A stretch of DNA of 64,000 bases, from positions 248,001 through 312,000 of the forward strand of contig JBQCHL010000006.1 of the NCBI GenBank assembly GCA_051954695.1. Direction: 5' to 3'. The notes under the pieces were generated by a model. The model worked only from the letters and a program-made list of their open reading frames with translations, searched no databases and was not told the DNA's origin. Positions 36,513-46,122 of the stretch are shown in pieces (the first letter of the stretch is position 1; the number at the start of each line of letters is the position of its first letter). The stretch comes from Terrimonas_A sp051954695 (GTDB lineage Bacteria; Bacteroidota; Bacteroidia; Chitinophagales; Chitinophagaceae). Both the position numbers and the translations under genes were made by a program.

Positions 36513-37544
36513 ATGAAAGAGTCCAGGATAACCGACATCATTACGGTTGACCCTTATTCCAGCACTGCGAAGTATCTTCAGATCGCCAATGCCGTACTGA
36601 AAGAGATCCAGAAAGGGAGGATCAAGGCGGGAGATAACATGCCTTCCATCAATGAGCTAAGCATTGAACTTGATATTGCTCGTGATACTGTTGAACGCGG
36701 TTATAAACACCTGAAAAAACTAGGTGTCATCAATGCTGTTCCCAGAAGAGGATATTTTATAGAAAGCACAGAATTCCGCCGCCCGCTGAATGTGTTCCTC
36801 TTATTCAACAAACTCAGCATCCCCAAGAAATCCATTTACGATGCATTTGTAAGTACACTCGGCGAGCAGGCAGGAGTTGATTTTTACGTATACAATAACG
36901 ACTTCCATCTTTTTAAAAGGATGCTGGGAAGTAACAAGGAGCACTATACACATTATGTGATCATCCCGCATTTTGTAGAAGGCGGGGAAAACGCCCATGA
37001 GATCATCAATACCATCCCGAAGGATAAACTGGTAATGCTCGACCGCATACCTGCAGGCGTTACCGGTGAGTTCTCTACCGTACTGATCGATTTTGAAGAT
37101 GATATTTATAAAGCGCTGAATGACGCGATCGATCAGCTGGTGTAATACCATACCATTACGATCATCTTTCCAAATGCAAGTTATTATCCAAAAGAGATCC
37201 TGAAAGGGTTTACGCATTTCTGCCAGGACTACGCTTTTCAATACAAGATCCAGAGCGATGTGAATGCACTGGAAATAAAGAAAGGTGAAGTTTATATTAA
37301 CCTGATCGAGGATGATCTTGTCACATTGATTGAGAAGATCAATACCACATCGTATATAATTGGCGAAGACGTTGGCATTATTTCTTACAATGAAACTCCG
37401 ATCAAAAAAGTAGTGCTGCGGGGCATTACTACGATCTCTTCCAATTTCCAGGAGATGGGTGTGATGGCGGCGAATGCTGTATTATCCGGTACGATAACAA
37501 AAGAGAAAGTTCCATTCGGGCTTACTGTGCGGCATTCGCTGTGA
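36513..37544 (+). pseudogene. GntR-type regulator with sugar-binding domain, interrupted by in-frame TAA
   Basis: This gene encodes an N-terminal GntR winged helix-turn-helix (about residues 12-85, with YLQIANAVLKEIQKGRIK and IARDTVERGYKHL) and a LacI-like sugar-binding domain. The first reading frame ends at a TAA at 37143-37145. The very next codons, in the same frame with no shift, continue as YHTITIIFPNASYYPKEI and on to VRHSL at 37544, giving about 344 codons in total. One substitution (such as AAA, CAA or GAA to TAA) would explain it. The remaining gene shows no other damage, so the change is recent, or the stop is read through, or it is a sequencing error. The ATG at 36513 is better than a TTG at 36429. 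Position and direction suggest it controls the neighbouring rhamnose genes. Confidence 0.85.
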
Positions 37545-37562
37545 TCCGCCACCCCGCTTATT

Positions 37563-38777
37563 CTATTGGAAAACTACTGCAGCGTCCTTCATAACCTGAT
37601 CAAACATTCTCTTTCCGCCCTTTTCATTCGGATGATGATACACCTGCCAGCCATAGCTTCCGGTATAATCTTCCCAGTACATAAGAGACTTGTCTACCTC
37701 TTTACCATCACCGGCAATTGAAGTAGCGAGATCAAAACGGCAGCCGTTCACACCCGTCTTCTGGCGAACGGTATCAATGAGCGCATTTGCCGCAACCTGC
37801 GAACCACTTTCATTAGCCGGGATATTGTTCAGGATTGGAATAGCGCCACGCGATTTTATATAGTCTATCAATTGAGTAAGCTTCGCCTCTGTATTACCTC
37901 CGTTTGTACCGATCGTTACCATTACATATTTTACTTCAATAAAAGGCAGCTCGTTTTTGATATAGTCAAGCACCATATCGATCTGCGCACCGCCCCGGCC
38001 GCTCGACATCGCATTACCGCCCATCCTGGCAATCACCTGCTGCGTCCAGGCTTGCGGAAAATCCTTAGCCGGGAAATATCCTTCCGGTTGGGTGATAGAG
38101 TCACCATACATCAGCAGCTTCACTTTCTTTTTCAAGGCATATACGTTTATTGATCTTACCAGCATTGAAGTACCAGAAACCAATGAAAAGCAGTAATGGT
38201 CCCATTGCATGCCTGCCGCAAAACCCGGTTGCAGTGAGCCTTTGCCCACACCGCCCTGTCCATCATGCACGGCTTTCACTTCTGCTGACTCATTGGTCTG
38301 CAGGTCGGTCAGTTTTACTCTTGCTTCCTGGTACACATGATAGATCTCCACGAGATAATCGTGATCTGCATTGAGAAAAGGAACGGATTGGTCTTTCACA
38401 GGGTTGGTAGCAATGGATATTTTCTTCGCCGCTACGTCTACATACGCATTAAAATCGCCCTGGCTGCTACGGAAAAGTGCTTTTGCATCGGGAGAGAACC
38501 GGATACGGTAAGCGACCTTCCGTTCAGCAAGCGCATAGAACTTATCGAGTTTGACGAGCTTGTCTTTCACGGTTACATTTAATCCTTCGGCAGTATAACT
38601 ACCTGCATTATTCACTTGCAGTTCGGGAATGGAGCTGCTATTGTTAAGGACCCTGCCATACATTTCCGCAGGTTTATCAGCGCCCACCTCATTACCCGGG
38701 TTTTTACAACCGGTGCCGCCGGTGATGGTGAGCAATGAGAATAAAATAGCGATCATCGCAGTCATCTTCCCTTTCAT
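37563..38777 (-). CDS. SGNH/GDSL-type hydrolase lipoprotein
   Basis: This 404-aa secreted protein (lipobox TGGTGC near residue 24) has an N-terminal beta-rich region and a C-terminal SGNH hydrolase domain. Block I is YGDSITQPEG with Ser227, block III is TIGTNGG, and block V is HHPNEKGG with His382. The Asp normally three residues before that His is not seen (Val379 is there), so it may use a Ser-His dyad or another acid. Such enzymes remove acetyl or other acyl groups from carbohydrates. It overlaps the upstream alpha/beta hydrolase by four bases. It is the last gene of the SusC/SusD block. The exact substrate is unknown. Confidence 0.78.
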   Translation of the reverse strand: MKGKMTAMIAILFSLLTITGGTGCKNPGNEVGADKPAEMYGRVLNNSSSIPELQVNNAGSYTAEGLNVTVKDKLVKLDKFYALAERKVAYRIRFSPDAKALFRSSQGDFNAYVDVAAKKISIATNPVKDQSVPFLNADHDYLVEIYHVYQEARVKLTDLQTNESAEVKAVHDGQGGVGKGSLQPGFAAGMQWDHYCFSLVSGTSMLVRSINVYALKKKVKLLMYGDSITQPEGYFPAKDFPQAWTQQVIARMGGNAMSSGRGGAQIDMVLDYIKNELPFIEVKYVMVTIGTNGGNTEAKLTQLIDYIKSRGAIPILNNIPANESGSQVAANALIDTVRQKTGVNGCRFDLATSIAGDGKEVDKSLMYWEDYTGSYGWQVYHHPNEKGGKRMFDQVMKDAAVVFQ

Positions 38778-40051
38778 TTTGTGTAGTGGATTATTGTTTG
38801 TGCCGAGGCCAGGTTAAAATGATTGACCGTTCGTACAGCCAGCGTGGCATTTGTTGCTGCTGCGCCACTGAATACATATTTCATTGCCGGCACTTGTGGC
38901 CGGATGGTATTATCGCCATTCGTATCAAAGTACTGATAATTGCCGGATTCAGGGACTCGTCCAACGCGTACGCCGTTACTGAATATTTCAAAGTACTGGA
39001 TCCCCGATTCAATATCAGCGTCGGCAGCCCAAGTAAGTTCGATCGCGTTATCTTGTTTTTTAACTGCAAGATTGAACGGAGCTGGTGGAGGTGTTTTATC
39101 AGTCACTGTCCCGGTTGAATAATACTCTTTCCATGTTTTTGCAGTTGCTTTATCAGGGAAAAGGCAAAGTCCTTTTTTATCCCCCTTATAAGTTGATTCT
39201 TTATACAGTTGCAGGGTGAGTGTATCACCCAACCATGCTTGTGAACGATCAAGATCTTTCATGACGCCGCCACTTGTTGCAGGAAGACGTTGCTTTAGTG
39301 CCGCTTCATAAAAAGGGATGGCCATGTAACGGATATAGCTCAGGTTATGGTTTTGAGATTCATTCAGCACGATACTCACGGGTGCATCAAGAGTGCGGAG
39401 TTTTTGAAAAGCATGAATAGATGTGGCCTGGCAAAGCACTATGCTGTCGTTTGCATCATTCTCTCCTGCATGACGGGTAAGCACAGGTATCTTGCTGACG
39501 GCAGGGGGATAATCCCATTGCGGATCGAATGCAGGAGAATAGCAGACTGCGGCAAGGATCCTTTCAGGATAATCGCGTAGCATACCAAGCGTCCAGTAGC
39601 CTCCGCCTGAATGGCCCCATAAAAGCCAGGGCACCGTGTTCAGCTCATCGTGTGAAATAGCTGTAGCTGTTTGCCGAAGAACTTTCAGCAAAGCAGGGCC
39701 TGAGCCGGACTTTGGATCACGCCATCCGCCACAGTTTCCGTACAATGCTGTTTCAATAACAGCCAGTTTCCATTTACGCGCAAAAGCACGGTATTGAAAA
39801 TCATAAGGCTTTGTAATACCAAACTGCTCCATGCCACATCCGTGTTGCAATATCAGCACTCCGCGAAGTTGTTCTTTGCGGGTGGGAATGTAAATACCAT
39901 AATCTGCATGATCTGCGAACTGGCAATCAGCGCCCCGTAAGGTTAGTTGCAATACCGTATCGTCATATACACTAGTGACAACAGGATTTGCATTTGCCCT
40001 GATTGAAAAAATGATCATTAATGCAAGCAGACCTGATATTTGGCTTTTCAT
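38774..40051 (-). CDS. Secreted alpha/beta hydrolase with C-terminal Fn3-like region
   Basis: This 425-aa protein has a signal peptide (MKSQISGLLALMIIFSIRANA), an alpha/beta hydrolase domain with the nucleophile elbow WGHSGGGY (Ser148), a likely oxyanion region (LILQHGCGMEQ) and an Fn3-like C-terminal part with PPPAPFNLAVKKQDN. The probable product is an esterase. Its catalytic His is not certain; HNLSY near residue 240 is one candidate. It lies 10 nt downstream of susD and overlaps the SGNH hydrolase by ATGA, so the two esterases are made together. Together they may deacylate the glycan that SusC/SusD imports. Confidence 0.72.
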   Translation of the reverse strand: MKSQISGLLALMIIFSIRANANPVVTSVYDDTVLQLTLRGADCQFADHADYGIYIPTRKEQLRGVLILQHGCGMEQFGITKPYDFQYRAFARKWKLAVIETALYGNCGGWRDPKSGSGPALLKVLRQTATAISHDELNTVPWLLWGHSGGGYWTLGMLRDYPERILAAVCYSPAFDPQWDYPPAVSKIPVLTRHAGENDANDSIVLCQATSIHAFQKLRTLDAPVSIVLNESQNHNLSYIRYMAIPFYEAALKQRLPATSGGVMKDLDRSQAWLGDTLTLQLYKESTYKGDKKGLCLFPDKATAKTWKEYYSTGTVTDKTPPPAPFNLAVKKQDNAIELTWAADADIESGIQYFEIFSNGVRVGRVPESGNYQYFDTNGDNTIRPQVPAMKYVFSGAAATNATLAVRTVNHFNLASAQTIIHYTK

Positions 40052-40061
40052 AACTCTTCCT

Positions 40062-41843
40062 TTATTGCCATGCTGCAGGTTGCGCCATTCCCGTCATTTT
40101 CTTCGCATCTTCCAGCGGAATCGGCATTACGAGATACTTATCGGTGTATGACTGGTAATCGCGAATCTTACGACGCTGATAGCTAAAGCGGCCGTCATTG
40201 CCTTTCGTAATGCGCATACCGGTTACAAGACGGTTCGTTTCATTCAGCACTTTCCAGCGGCGCTGATCGTCAAAACGGTACTGGCCTTCGAGGCAGAACT
40301 CGACGCGGCGTTCATTGCGGATGCGCGCCCGGATAAATTCCTGCGAATTCACAAAGCCCGGAACGTCTTCCAGTCTGGGCTGATTAGCGCGTTGACGGAT
40401 CACGTTCAGTGCAGTCAATGCACCGCCGAGATCACCGGTTTCACAAAGTGCTTCGGCTTTCTGCAGGTAGAATTCAGCAAGGCGGAAGAATACCCAATAC
40501 GTTCCTTCGGCGCCAGAGCTTCCGCCCGGTCCCCAAAACTTCACTTGTTTATCCTTTCCACTGTAATAGCCGGTGCATGAACGTTGTGTTTCCTGGGAGA
40601 TCACATCATTAAAACCATTGCGGCCACCCACAAATGTTTCGATGATGTAAGGTTGGGTGCAGTTATACGGCACGCCATAGTTTGTCATGTTGTGTACGAT
40701 ATTGATATAAAAACGGGCATCACGGTTTGCATAAGGATCGCTGCCGGTAGCTTCGCTGTAGCCTGCTGCTGCAGCTCCGGGAGTAATGGTCACATTTGTA
40801 TGAGTAGCATCATTGTAAGTAACAGGCAACGAGCCATTGGTCATTTCAAAACAGTCTACCAATTCCTGTGTAGGTGATTCACCACAGTTCCAATTATGGT
40901 TGATAGATGCATAAGGATAACTTCCCACATCTACTCCATTGGTATTATTGATTCCTGAATTATCAGTCCATGCACGCCAGATGATCTCATCCACCTGTGT
41001 GGTGAATGCTCCAACAAACAGTTTTTTGTAATCGGCCATGTTTACGAGATGATAGGAATTCAGCGCGATCACATCCTGTGCGGCATCAGCAGCGCGCTGC
41101 CATTTAGCTTTATCATTCTCAGGATTATTCAGAGGGCTGGCATTATACAATAATACGCGTGCACGGATGGCATAAGCAAGACCATTGCTTGCACGGCGCG
41201 CTTCCTGCGAAGGCTGACGGTCGGGCAGGATATGGGAGTTGATCACCTCAAGCAACTCCTGTTCGATCTTGGAAGAGATATTATCGAACGTAGGCCTCGC
41301 CAGTTCATTCCATCCTGCATAGGTTGGTTCAAAAGGCACATCTATCCAGGGCATTGCTCCGTAAAACTCAAGTAGATGCATATAATACCAGCACCGGAGT
41401 ATGCGTGCTTCCGCGATCCATGTTTGGCGCTCCTGATCAGTGATCGCAGTTGATTGTGGCAAGTATTTGATCGCATTGTTCGCAAGCCGGATCCCCCGCC
41501 AGAAATCAGGCCATAACTGTTCACTCGGAGATGACCATGGCCAGTTGATCACAGGGTTTGAAAGTGACAAAGCGCCATTGTGCCAGTCATACGCATTGTA
41601 AGTAGCTGCCCAGAAAGCATTATCAGTAAGGCTTTCCATCGGGTTCATAACGAAAGATATCTGGTCACGCGCCTGGTATACTTCACCATATACAGCGTCG
41701 ATCAGGCCTTTACTGCGATTATAATTATTAAGTACTTTATCGATGGTAGTTTGACCATCAGGTGTTTTCTCCAATACTTTTTCACAACTGGACAGGACCA
41801 TTATTCCTATCGTTATCATTATGGTCAGGCAAATATTTTTCAT
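40062..41843 (-). CDS. SusD/RagB-family nutrient-binding outer-membrane lipoprotein
   Basis: This 593-aa surface lipoprotein (signal ends VLSSC) has the all-helical TPR-rich SusD fold. The family C-terminal features are RRVEFCLEGQYRFDDQRRW and NPLN-type helices (LYNASPLNNP). It binds glycan at the cell surface and works with SusC. The start is taken at the ATG 41843 (MKNICL); ATG 41849 is equally possible, and 41858 would need a TTG. It lies 25 nt downstream of susC. Confidence 0.93.
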   Translation of the reverse strand: MKNICLTIMITIGIMVLSSCEKVLEKTPDGQTTIDKVLNNYNRSKGLIDAVYGEVYQARDQISFVMNPMESLTDNAFWAATYNAYDWHNGALSLSNPVINWPWSSPSEQLWPDFWRGIRLANNAIKYLPQSTAITDQERQTWIAEARILRCWYYMHLLEFYGAMPWIDVPFEPTYAGWNELARPTFDNISSKIEQELLEVINSHILPDRQPSQEARRASNGLAYAIRARVLLYNASPLNNPENDKAKWQRAADAAQDVIALNSYHLVNMADYKKLFVGAFTTQVDEIIWRAWTDNSGINNTNGVDVGSYPYASINHNWNCGESPTQELVDCFEMTNGSLPVTYNDATHTNVTITPGAAAAGYSEATGSDPYANRDARFYINIVHNMTNYGVPYNCTQPYIIETFVGGRNGFNDVISQETQRSCTGYYSGKDKQVKFWGPGGSSGAEGTYWVFFRLAEFYLQKAEALCETGDLGGALTALNVIRQRANQPRLEDVPGFVNSQEFIRARIRNERRVEFCLEGQYRFDDQRRWKVLNETNRLVTGMRITKGNDGRFSYQRRKIRDYQSYTDKYLVMPIPLEDAKKMTGMAQPAAWQ

Positions 41844-41868
41844 AATCATTTTTTTCAATGAAGCTCGT

Positions 41869-44800
41869 TTAGAATGATATGTTCAATCCTACGTTATAGG
41901 CTTTAAATACAGGATACAGCAACTCATTATTTTGTTCGGGATCCTGGTACTTGACCGGGTAACGGTCAAAGGTGAGCAGGTTGAGGCCATTCGCATAAAT
42001 GCGTACAGATGATGCGCCGATCTTACGTGCCAGCCGTTCGCCAAGTGTATAACCAACTTCGACGTTACGCAAGCGTATATAAGAAGCGTCAACCAGCCAG
42101 AAGTCAGAAACCTGTTTGCTTGCGCTGCTTCCTGGATCGAGCCTTGGATAGGTGATAGGCAATCCTGCATCATAACGTTCCTGGCTCCAGGCTTCTTTAT
42201 GCCATTCGTTGAAGTTGTATGTTTCAAAAATACGTTGACCAGTCAGCAGATAGCTTCTGCCAGACACGCCTTGCCACATCATGCTGAAGTCAAAATTTTT
42301 AACTTTCAGGCTGAATGCGCCACCGAAAGTCCATGAAGGCATTTCAGGCTTGCCGATAGGTGCCTGGTCTTCTTCTGTGATAACACCATCGCCATTCATG
42401 TCCAGGTATTTCAGATCACCCGGTTTGGGTGCAGGTCCGATTGCGGTCTGGTCATACCAATCTGCGATCTCTTGTTGTGAATTAAAGAAACCAGCGGTCT
42501 TATATCCAAATGGCTGACCAAGGCTATAGCCGGTACTGCGTTGGCGGTATGCATATCCTTCGGGCAATAATACTTCACTTAAATAAAGAACTTTATTATG
42601 ATTGTATGCGCCATTCAAACGAATGTCCATGCGTACGCCGCTACCCAGGTTCTTAGCCCAGCCACCTACCAGTTCAAAACCTTTGTTCTGGATTTGACCG
42701 GCATTTATTTTCGGAATGATCCCGGAGTTGTATACACCACCTGTACCAAACACACCTGTTGGAACAAGGCCTGTAGCTGAGATCAGGATGTTGTCGCGAC
42801 GCTCATAGAAAAGATCGGCTTCAAAAGTAAAGTCGCGGAAAAGTTTTGTTTCCAATCCCAGGTTAAACTTTTTTGCTTTCTCCCATCCCAGTTGGTCATT
42901 CCCGATCTGTGACTCATAACTTCCATTCCAAAGTGTAAGGAAAGCAAAACGTGAACCGTTCATATTGTCGTTACCAACCTGGCCATAGGAAGCACGAAGC
43001 TTGGCAAAGGTCAGCCATGGAAGGGCATTGCTTACAAAATCCTCGTTTGAAGCCACCCAGCCAACAGATACAGAAGGAAAGAAGCCCATCTTGTGGCCTG
43101 GAGCGAACTGTTCTGAACCGTTATAACCAAAATTGGCTTCTGCAAGGTATTTGCTAGCATACGAATAGGTAGCGCGGCCCACAAACCCTATATAATTATA
43201 CGGCAATTCGATATTGATAGTACGCTGATAACGGTTAAACAATGCCATACCTGAAACTGCATGTTTACCAAAGCTGCGGTCATAATTGATGGAAGCGTCC
43301 AGGTTAAGCTGATTCCATTGCGACTGGGCCTGTGCATCGGCCAGTGAACTATTGGTCATTGTTCCTGTTGGCTGGTAAATAACCTTGGTAGCATCGTTTG
43401 GATCAGGCATAGCTTCATAAAGCTGGAAAGAACGTTGGCGTACCTGCTGGTTAATGGATGTTGCATCATAAGAAGCGATCACCCTCGCAGAAAGTCCCTG
43501 CGTGATGAAACTTAGTTTCTGCTCCAGCCCAAGTGATGTTGTAACCTGGTTGGTCATCGTATTGCGGAAACCGGAACGGTTCAGCATGCCATAAGGAACA
43601 TTATTGATATTACCGCCTTTAAGCGCGGTAGAAAGCACTTCACCGCTTGGGGTCAGATCATTGTGATAATTGCTCGGTGTCTGGATGAGTGAACCGATCA
43701 CGATAGAATAGCCGGCCACATCATTCAGATAGTCGCCATTATTTGGTACGATCACCGGGTCATTTTTCTTCTGCATATAACCGCTCACATTGAGAAACAT
43801 TTTGAGCGATTTGTTGATATCAATATCAAAGTTGGAGCGGAAGTTAAACCGGTTTGCCTTTGATTGAGGGTCATAGTTATATTCAGAAAATTTTTCCGAC
43901 TTGAAGATGCCTTCCTGGTACAGGTAACCGACAGTAGTGAAATAGCGCATCTTGTCAGTACCGCCGCTGAAATTCACATTGGCCCTGCGCATAGGGAAAG
44001 CATCACGCATGAATTCATTTACAAAATCACGCGTAGGGTACAGTTCCTGGAAATCACCGGTACGATAATGTTCCAGAGCTTCGTCACTATAGATCGGCGC
44101 GCGTCCGTTCTGTACTTCTACCTGGTTTCGCAGTGTTGCATAGTCATAAGCATTTACCATTTTCGGTAAACGGGTAGGCGCTTGCCAGCTTTGTTCAAGC
44201 GTTACATCGATGACCGGTTTGCCTACATGGCCGCGGCGTGTGGTGATCATAATTACACCGTTGGCACCACGCACACCATATACAGCAGTAGCGGAGGCAT
44301 CCTTCAGGATAGAGATTGACTCCACTTCGCGTGGATCAAGGGCGGTAAAATCCCGCTGTACCCCATCTACGAGGATCAGTGGTTGCTGGCCATTAATGGT
44401 GCTGCGGCCACGGATATAAAATTCCATCTGTTCACCGCCAGGTACACCTGAACGTTGAAGCACACTCAACCCCGGCAAGCGGCCTGCAAGCGCAATACCG
44501 ATATTGGCTGCAGGAGTCTGTCGCAATCCTTCCGCTTTCATAGTGGAAATGGCGGCAACAACGCTTACTTTTTTCTGGCGTCCATAACCAACCACCACTA
44601 CGTCAGACAGATCGCCAACGCTGGATGTGAGGCGAACGACGATATCAGAAAAAGAATTTACCCGCACAGTGGCAAGATTAAACCCGACATGGGTGATGGT
44701 CAATGTCTGTCCAACCTCAACGCTGATAGCAAATTCGCCATCAGTTCCGGTTTTTACAGAAACTGCAGAGCCCGACACATTCACAGTTGCGTCGGTAACC

Positions 44801-44940
44801 GGGTTGCTGCTGGCAGAGTCGATCACTTTACCATGGAGGATAGATGATTGAGCGGAAAGCTCTGTACTAAAGAAGATAGATAGTACAAATAAGACAGTCA
44901 GTAGGTGGAAGCTTCTCAGCTTCGGGCAATCGTTTAGCAT
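41869..44940 (-). CDS. SusC/RagA TonB-dependent outer-membrane transporter
   Basis: This 1023-aa protein has a signal peptide (ends about LSAQ), an N-terminal carboxypeptidase-D-like domain (ILHGKVIDSASSNPVTDATV), the TonB box and plug (DVVVVGYGRQKK, RGRSTINGQQPLILVDGV, GANGVIMITTRRG) and a 22-strand barrel. It imports oligosaccharides with its SusD lipoprotein, powered by TonB. The neighbouring hydrolases and the rhamnose catabolic run suggest a rhamnose-containing substrate, which is inference. A TACATTTA box 48 nt upstream of the ATG is close to the -7 consensus. Confidence 0.95.
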   Translation of the reverse strand: MLNDCPKLRSFHLLTVLFVLSIFFSTELSAQSSILHGKVIDSASSNPVTDATVNVSGSAVSVKTGTDGEFAISVEVGQTLTITHVGFNLATVRVNSFSDIVVRLTSSVGDLSDVVVVGYGRQKKVSVVAAISTMKAEGLRQTPAANIGIALAGRLPGLSVLQRSGVPGGEQMEFYIRGRSTINGQQPLILVDGVQRDFTALDPREVESISILKDASATAVYGVRGANGVIMITTRRGHVGKPVIDVTLEQSWQAPTRLPKMVNAYDYATLRNQVEVQNGRAPIYSDEALEHYRTGDFQELYPTRDFVNEFMRDAFPMRRANVNFSGGTDKMRYFTTVGYLYQEGIFKSEKFSEYNYDPQSKANRFNFRSNFDIDINKSLKMFLNVSGYMQKKNDPVIVPNNGDYLNDVAGYSIVIGSLIQTPSNYHNDLTPSGEVLSTALKGGNINNVPYGMLNRSGFRNTMTNQVTTSLGLEQKLSFITQGLSARVIASYDATSINQQVRQRSFQLYEAMPDPNDATKVIYQPTGTMTNSSLADAQAQSQWNQLNLDASINYDRSFGKHAVSGMALFNRYQRTINIELPYNYIGFVGRATYSYASKYLAEANFGYNGSEQFAPGHKMGFFPSVSVGWVASNEDFVSNALPWLTFAKLRASYGQVGNDNMNGSRFAFLTLWNGSYESQIGNDQLGWEKAKKFNLGLETKLFRDFTFEADLFYERRDNILISATGLVPTGVFGTGGVYNSGIIPKINAGQIQNKGFELVGGWAKNLGSGVRMDIRLNGAYNHNKVLYLSEVLLPEGYAYRQRSTGYSLGQPFGYKTAGFFNSQQEIADWYDQTAIGPAPKPGDLKYLDMNGDGVITEEDQAPIGKPEMPSWTFGGAFSLKVKNFDFSMMWQGVSGRSYLLTGQRIFETYNFNEWHKEAWSQERYDAGLPITYPRLDPGSSASKQVSDFWLVDASYIRLRNVEVGYTLGERLARKIGASSVRIYANGLNLLTFDRYPVKYQDPEQNNELLYPVFKAYNVGLNISF

Positions 44941-45318
44941 GTAACGTTTATTAACTTTTGAAAAATCGAAAATCTTTCAATTCGAGATAAATGTAGAGGA
45001 GTCTTTTTTTATTCTTGACCTGAACTGTACTGAAAAAAGAAAAAATAATCTCAGACTGCTGTCCTGATCTGTCATTATAAGTATTCTTTATGTAATACAA
45101 TCCAGTGAAAAAGGCAGAAACGTAATTGAGTGATATTTTTTTTCCATGCCTGAAAAGACAAGGATACATCGCAAAAAATATTGCCAAAAGGATTTCAATT
45201 TGTGGATCTGAGTGCTATCGGATATACCCCGGACGAAACAGGATGTTGCCGATCTTTCAGCTTTAACGAGGATAAGGTTAAAAAAGGGGGAATTAATACG
45301 TATTCAGTTCTAATGCTT
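44941..45318. other. Intergenic region upstream of susC
   Basis: These 378 bases have no convincing gene. An open frame at 45181-45405 on the plus strand starts without a recognisable protein and overlaps the formyltransferase gene, so it is most likely chance. A TACATTTA box (44995 to 44988, minus strand) resembles a -7 element of the susC promoter with one mismatch. No perfect hairpin terminator is visible for the formyltransferase gene; a weak TTTAAC/GTTAAA pair lies near 45262-45284. Confidence 0.4.
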
Positions 45319-46122
45319 TCATATTTCTACAACGCGTATATTTTTACGGTCTTCAACGATCTTTCCGGATTTGAAATATTTGTCCATTTTTTTGTGATTG
45401 AATAACAGATCCATGGTTCGCTTAAAAGTCCATTCTTTCGTATAGTAAGTTTTACCTTTATCAATATCTGATTGAGGAACGCTTTTATAGTATCCCTTTG
45501 AAAGGTAATCAAGCGCTTTTAAGTAAAGTGAATGAGCATGATCCATTACCTTGATATGCAATGTCAACAAGCTTTCATTACCATTTAACTCTGTAAATTC
45601 TGTTGTCAGAATATTCCCGGAATCTATTCCACGGTCAATCCACATTATTGTATTCCCGATCAGATGAAATTGTTCTGTTGCGATACACCAATTGGTACAG
45701 TTTGGCCCTCCTTTGATATAAGGCGACAACCCTGTATGAAGATTTAATATCCCGATTTTAGGATTAATGGACAACATTTTATCTTTTACAAGCCTGGTTC
45801 CAGATACAAGTATCAGATCCGGGTTTATTTTTTTGGTAAAAGCATAGGCTTCTTCGGAATTTATATCTTCTACATTTAAGCGTTCTACCGGAGGGTATTC
45901 AGGATAAGATTGGAAGTTATGCTTTTGCATACCTTTCCAGGCTTTGCCAATTGAGCTGAGGAAGATCTTTTGGATTACTTTCTCCATAACCTTCTTTGCT
46001 GTAATCCTTTTCTTACTGACCCTACTTTCGGTAATAATCCCGCTTATTGGAAACAGATTATTAATCTTATTGGCTAAAGCCTTTTGATTAGGCTCATTCC
46101 CTATCCAAAGTACAATTCTCAT
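45319..46122 (-). CDS. Formyltransferase-family protein, possible sugar N-formyltransferase
   Basis: This 267-aa protein matches the formyltransferase fold of methionyl-tRNA formyltransferase and sugar N-formyltransferases. The catalytic triad is seen as Asn127-Leu-His129 (NLHTGLSPYIKGG) and Asp167 (RGIDSG). It would transfer a formyl group from N10-formyl-tetrahydrofolate. The N-terminal Rossmann part is short and the C-terminal domain of tRNA formyltransferases is absent, so an amino-sugar substrate is more likely. It is coupled by ATGA to a polysaccharide deacetylase. Both are AT-rich compared with their neighbours. The real substrate is unknown. Confidence 0.75.
   Translation of the reverse strand: MRIVLWIGNEPNQKALANKINNLFPISGIITESRVSKKRITAKKVMEKVIQKIFLSSIGKAWKGMQKHNFQSYPEYPPVERLNVEDINSEEAYAFTKKINPDLILVSGTRLVKDKMLSINPKIGILNLHTGLSPYIKGGPNCTNWCIATEQFHLIGNTIMWIDRGIDSGNILTTEFTELNGNESLLTLHIKVMDHAHSLYLKALDYLSKGYYKSVPQSDIDKGKTYYTKEWTFKRTMDLLFNHKKMDKYFKSGKIVEDRKNIRVVEI

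Noticed and set aside
45181..45405. Plus-strand open frame of 74 codons near the formyltransferase gene
   Set aside because: It overlaps the real gene end, has no recognisable family and no promoter; most likely chance.
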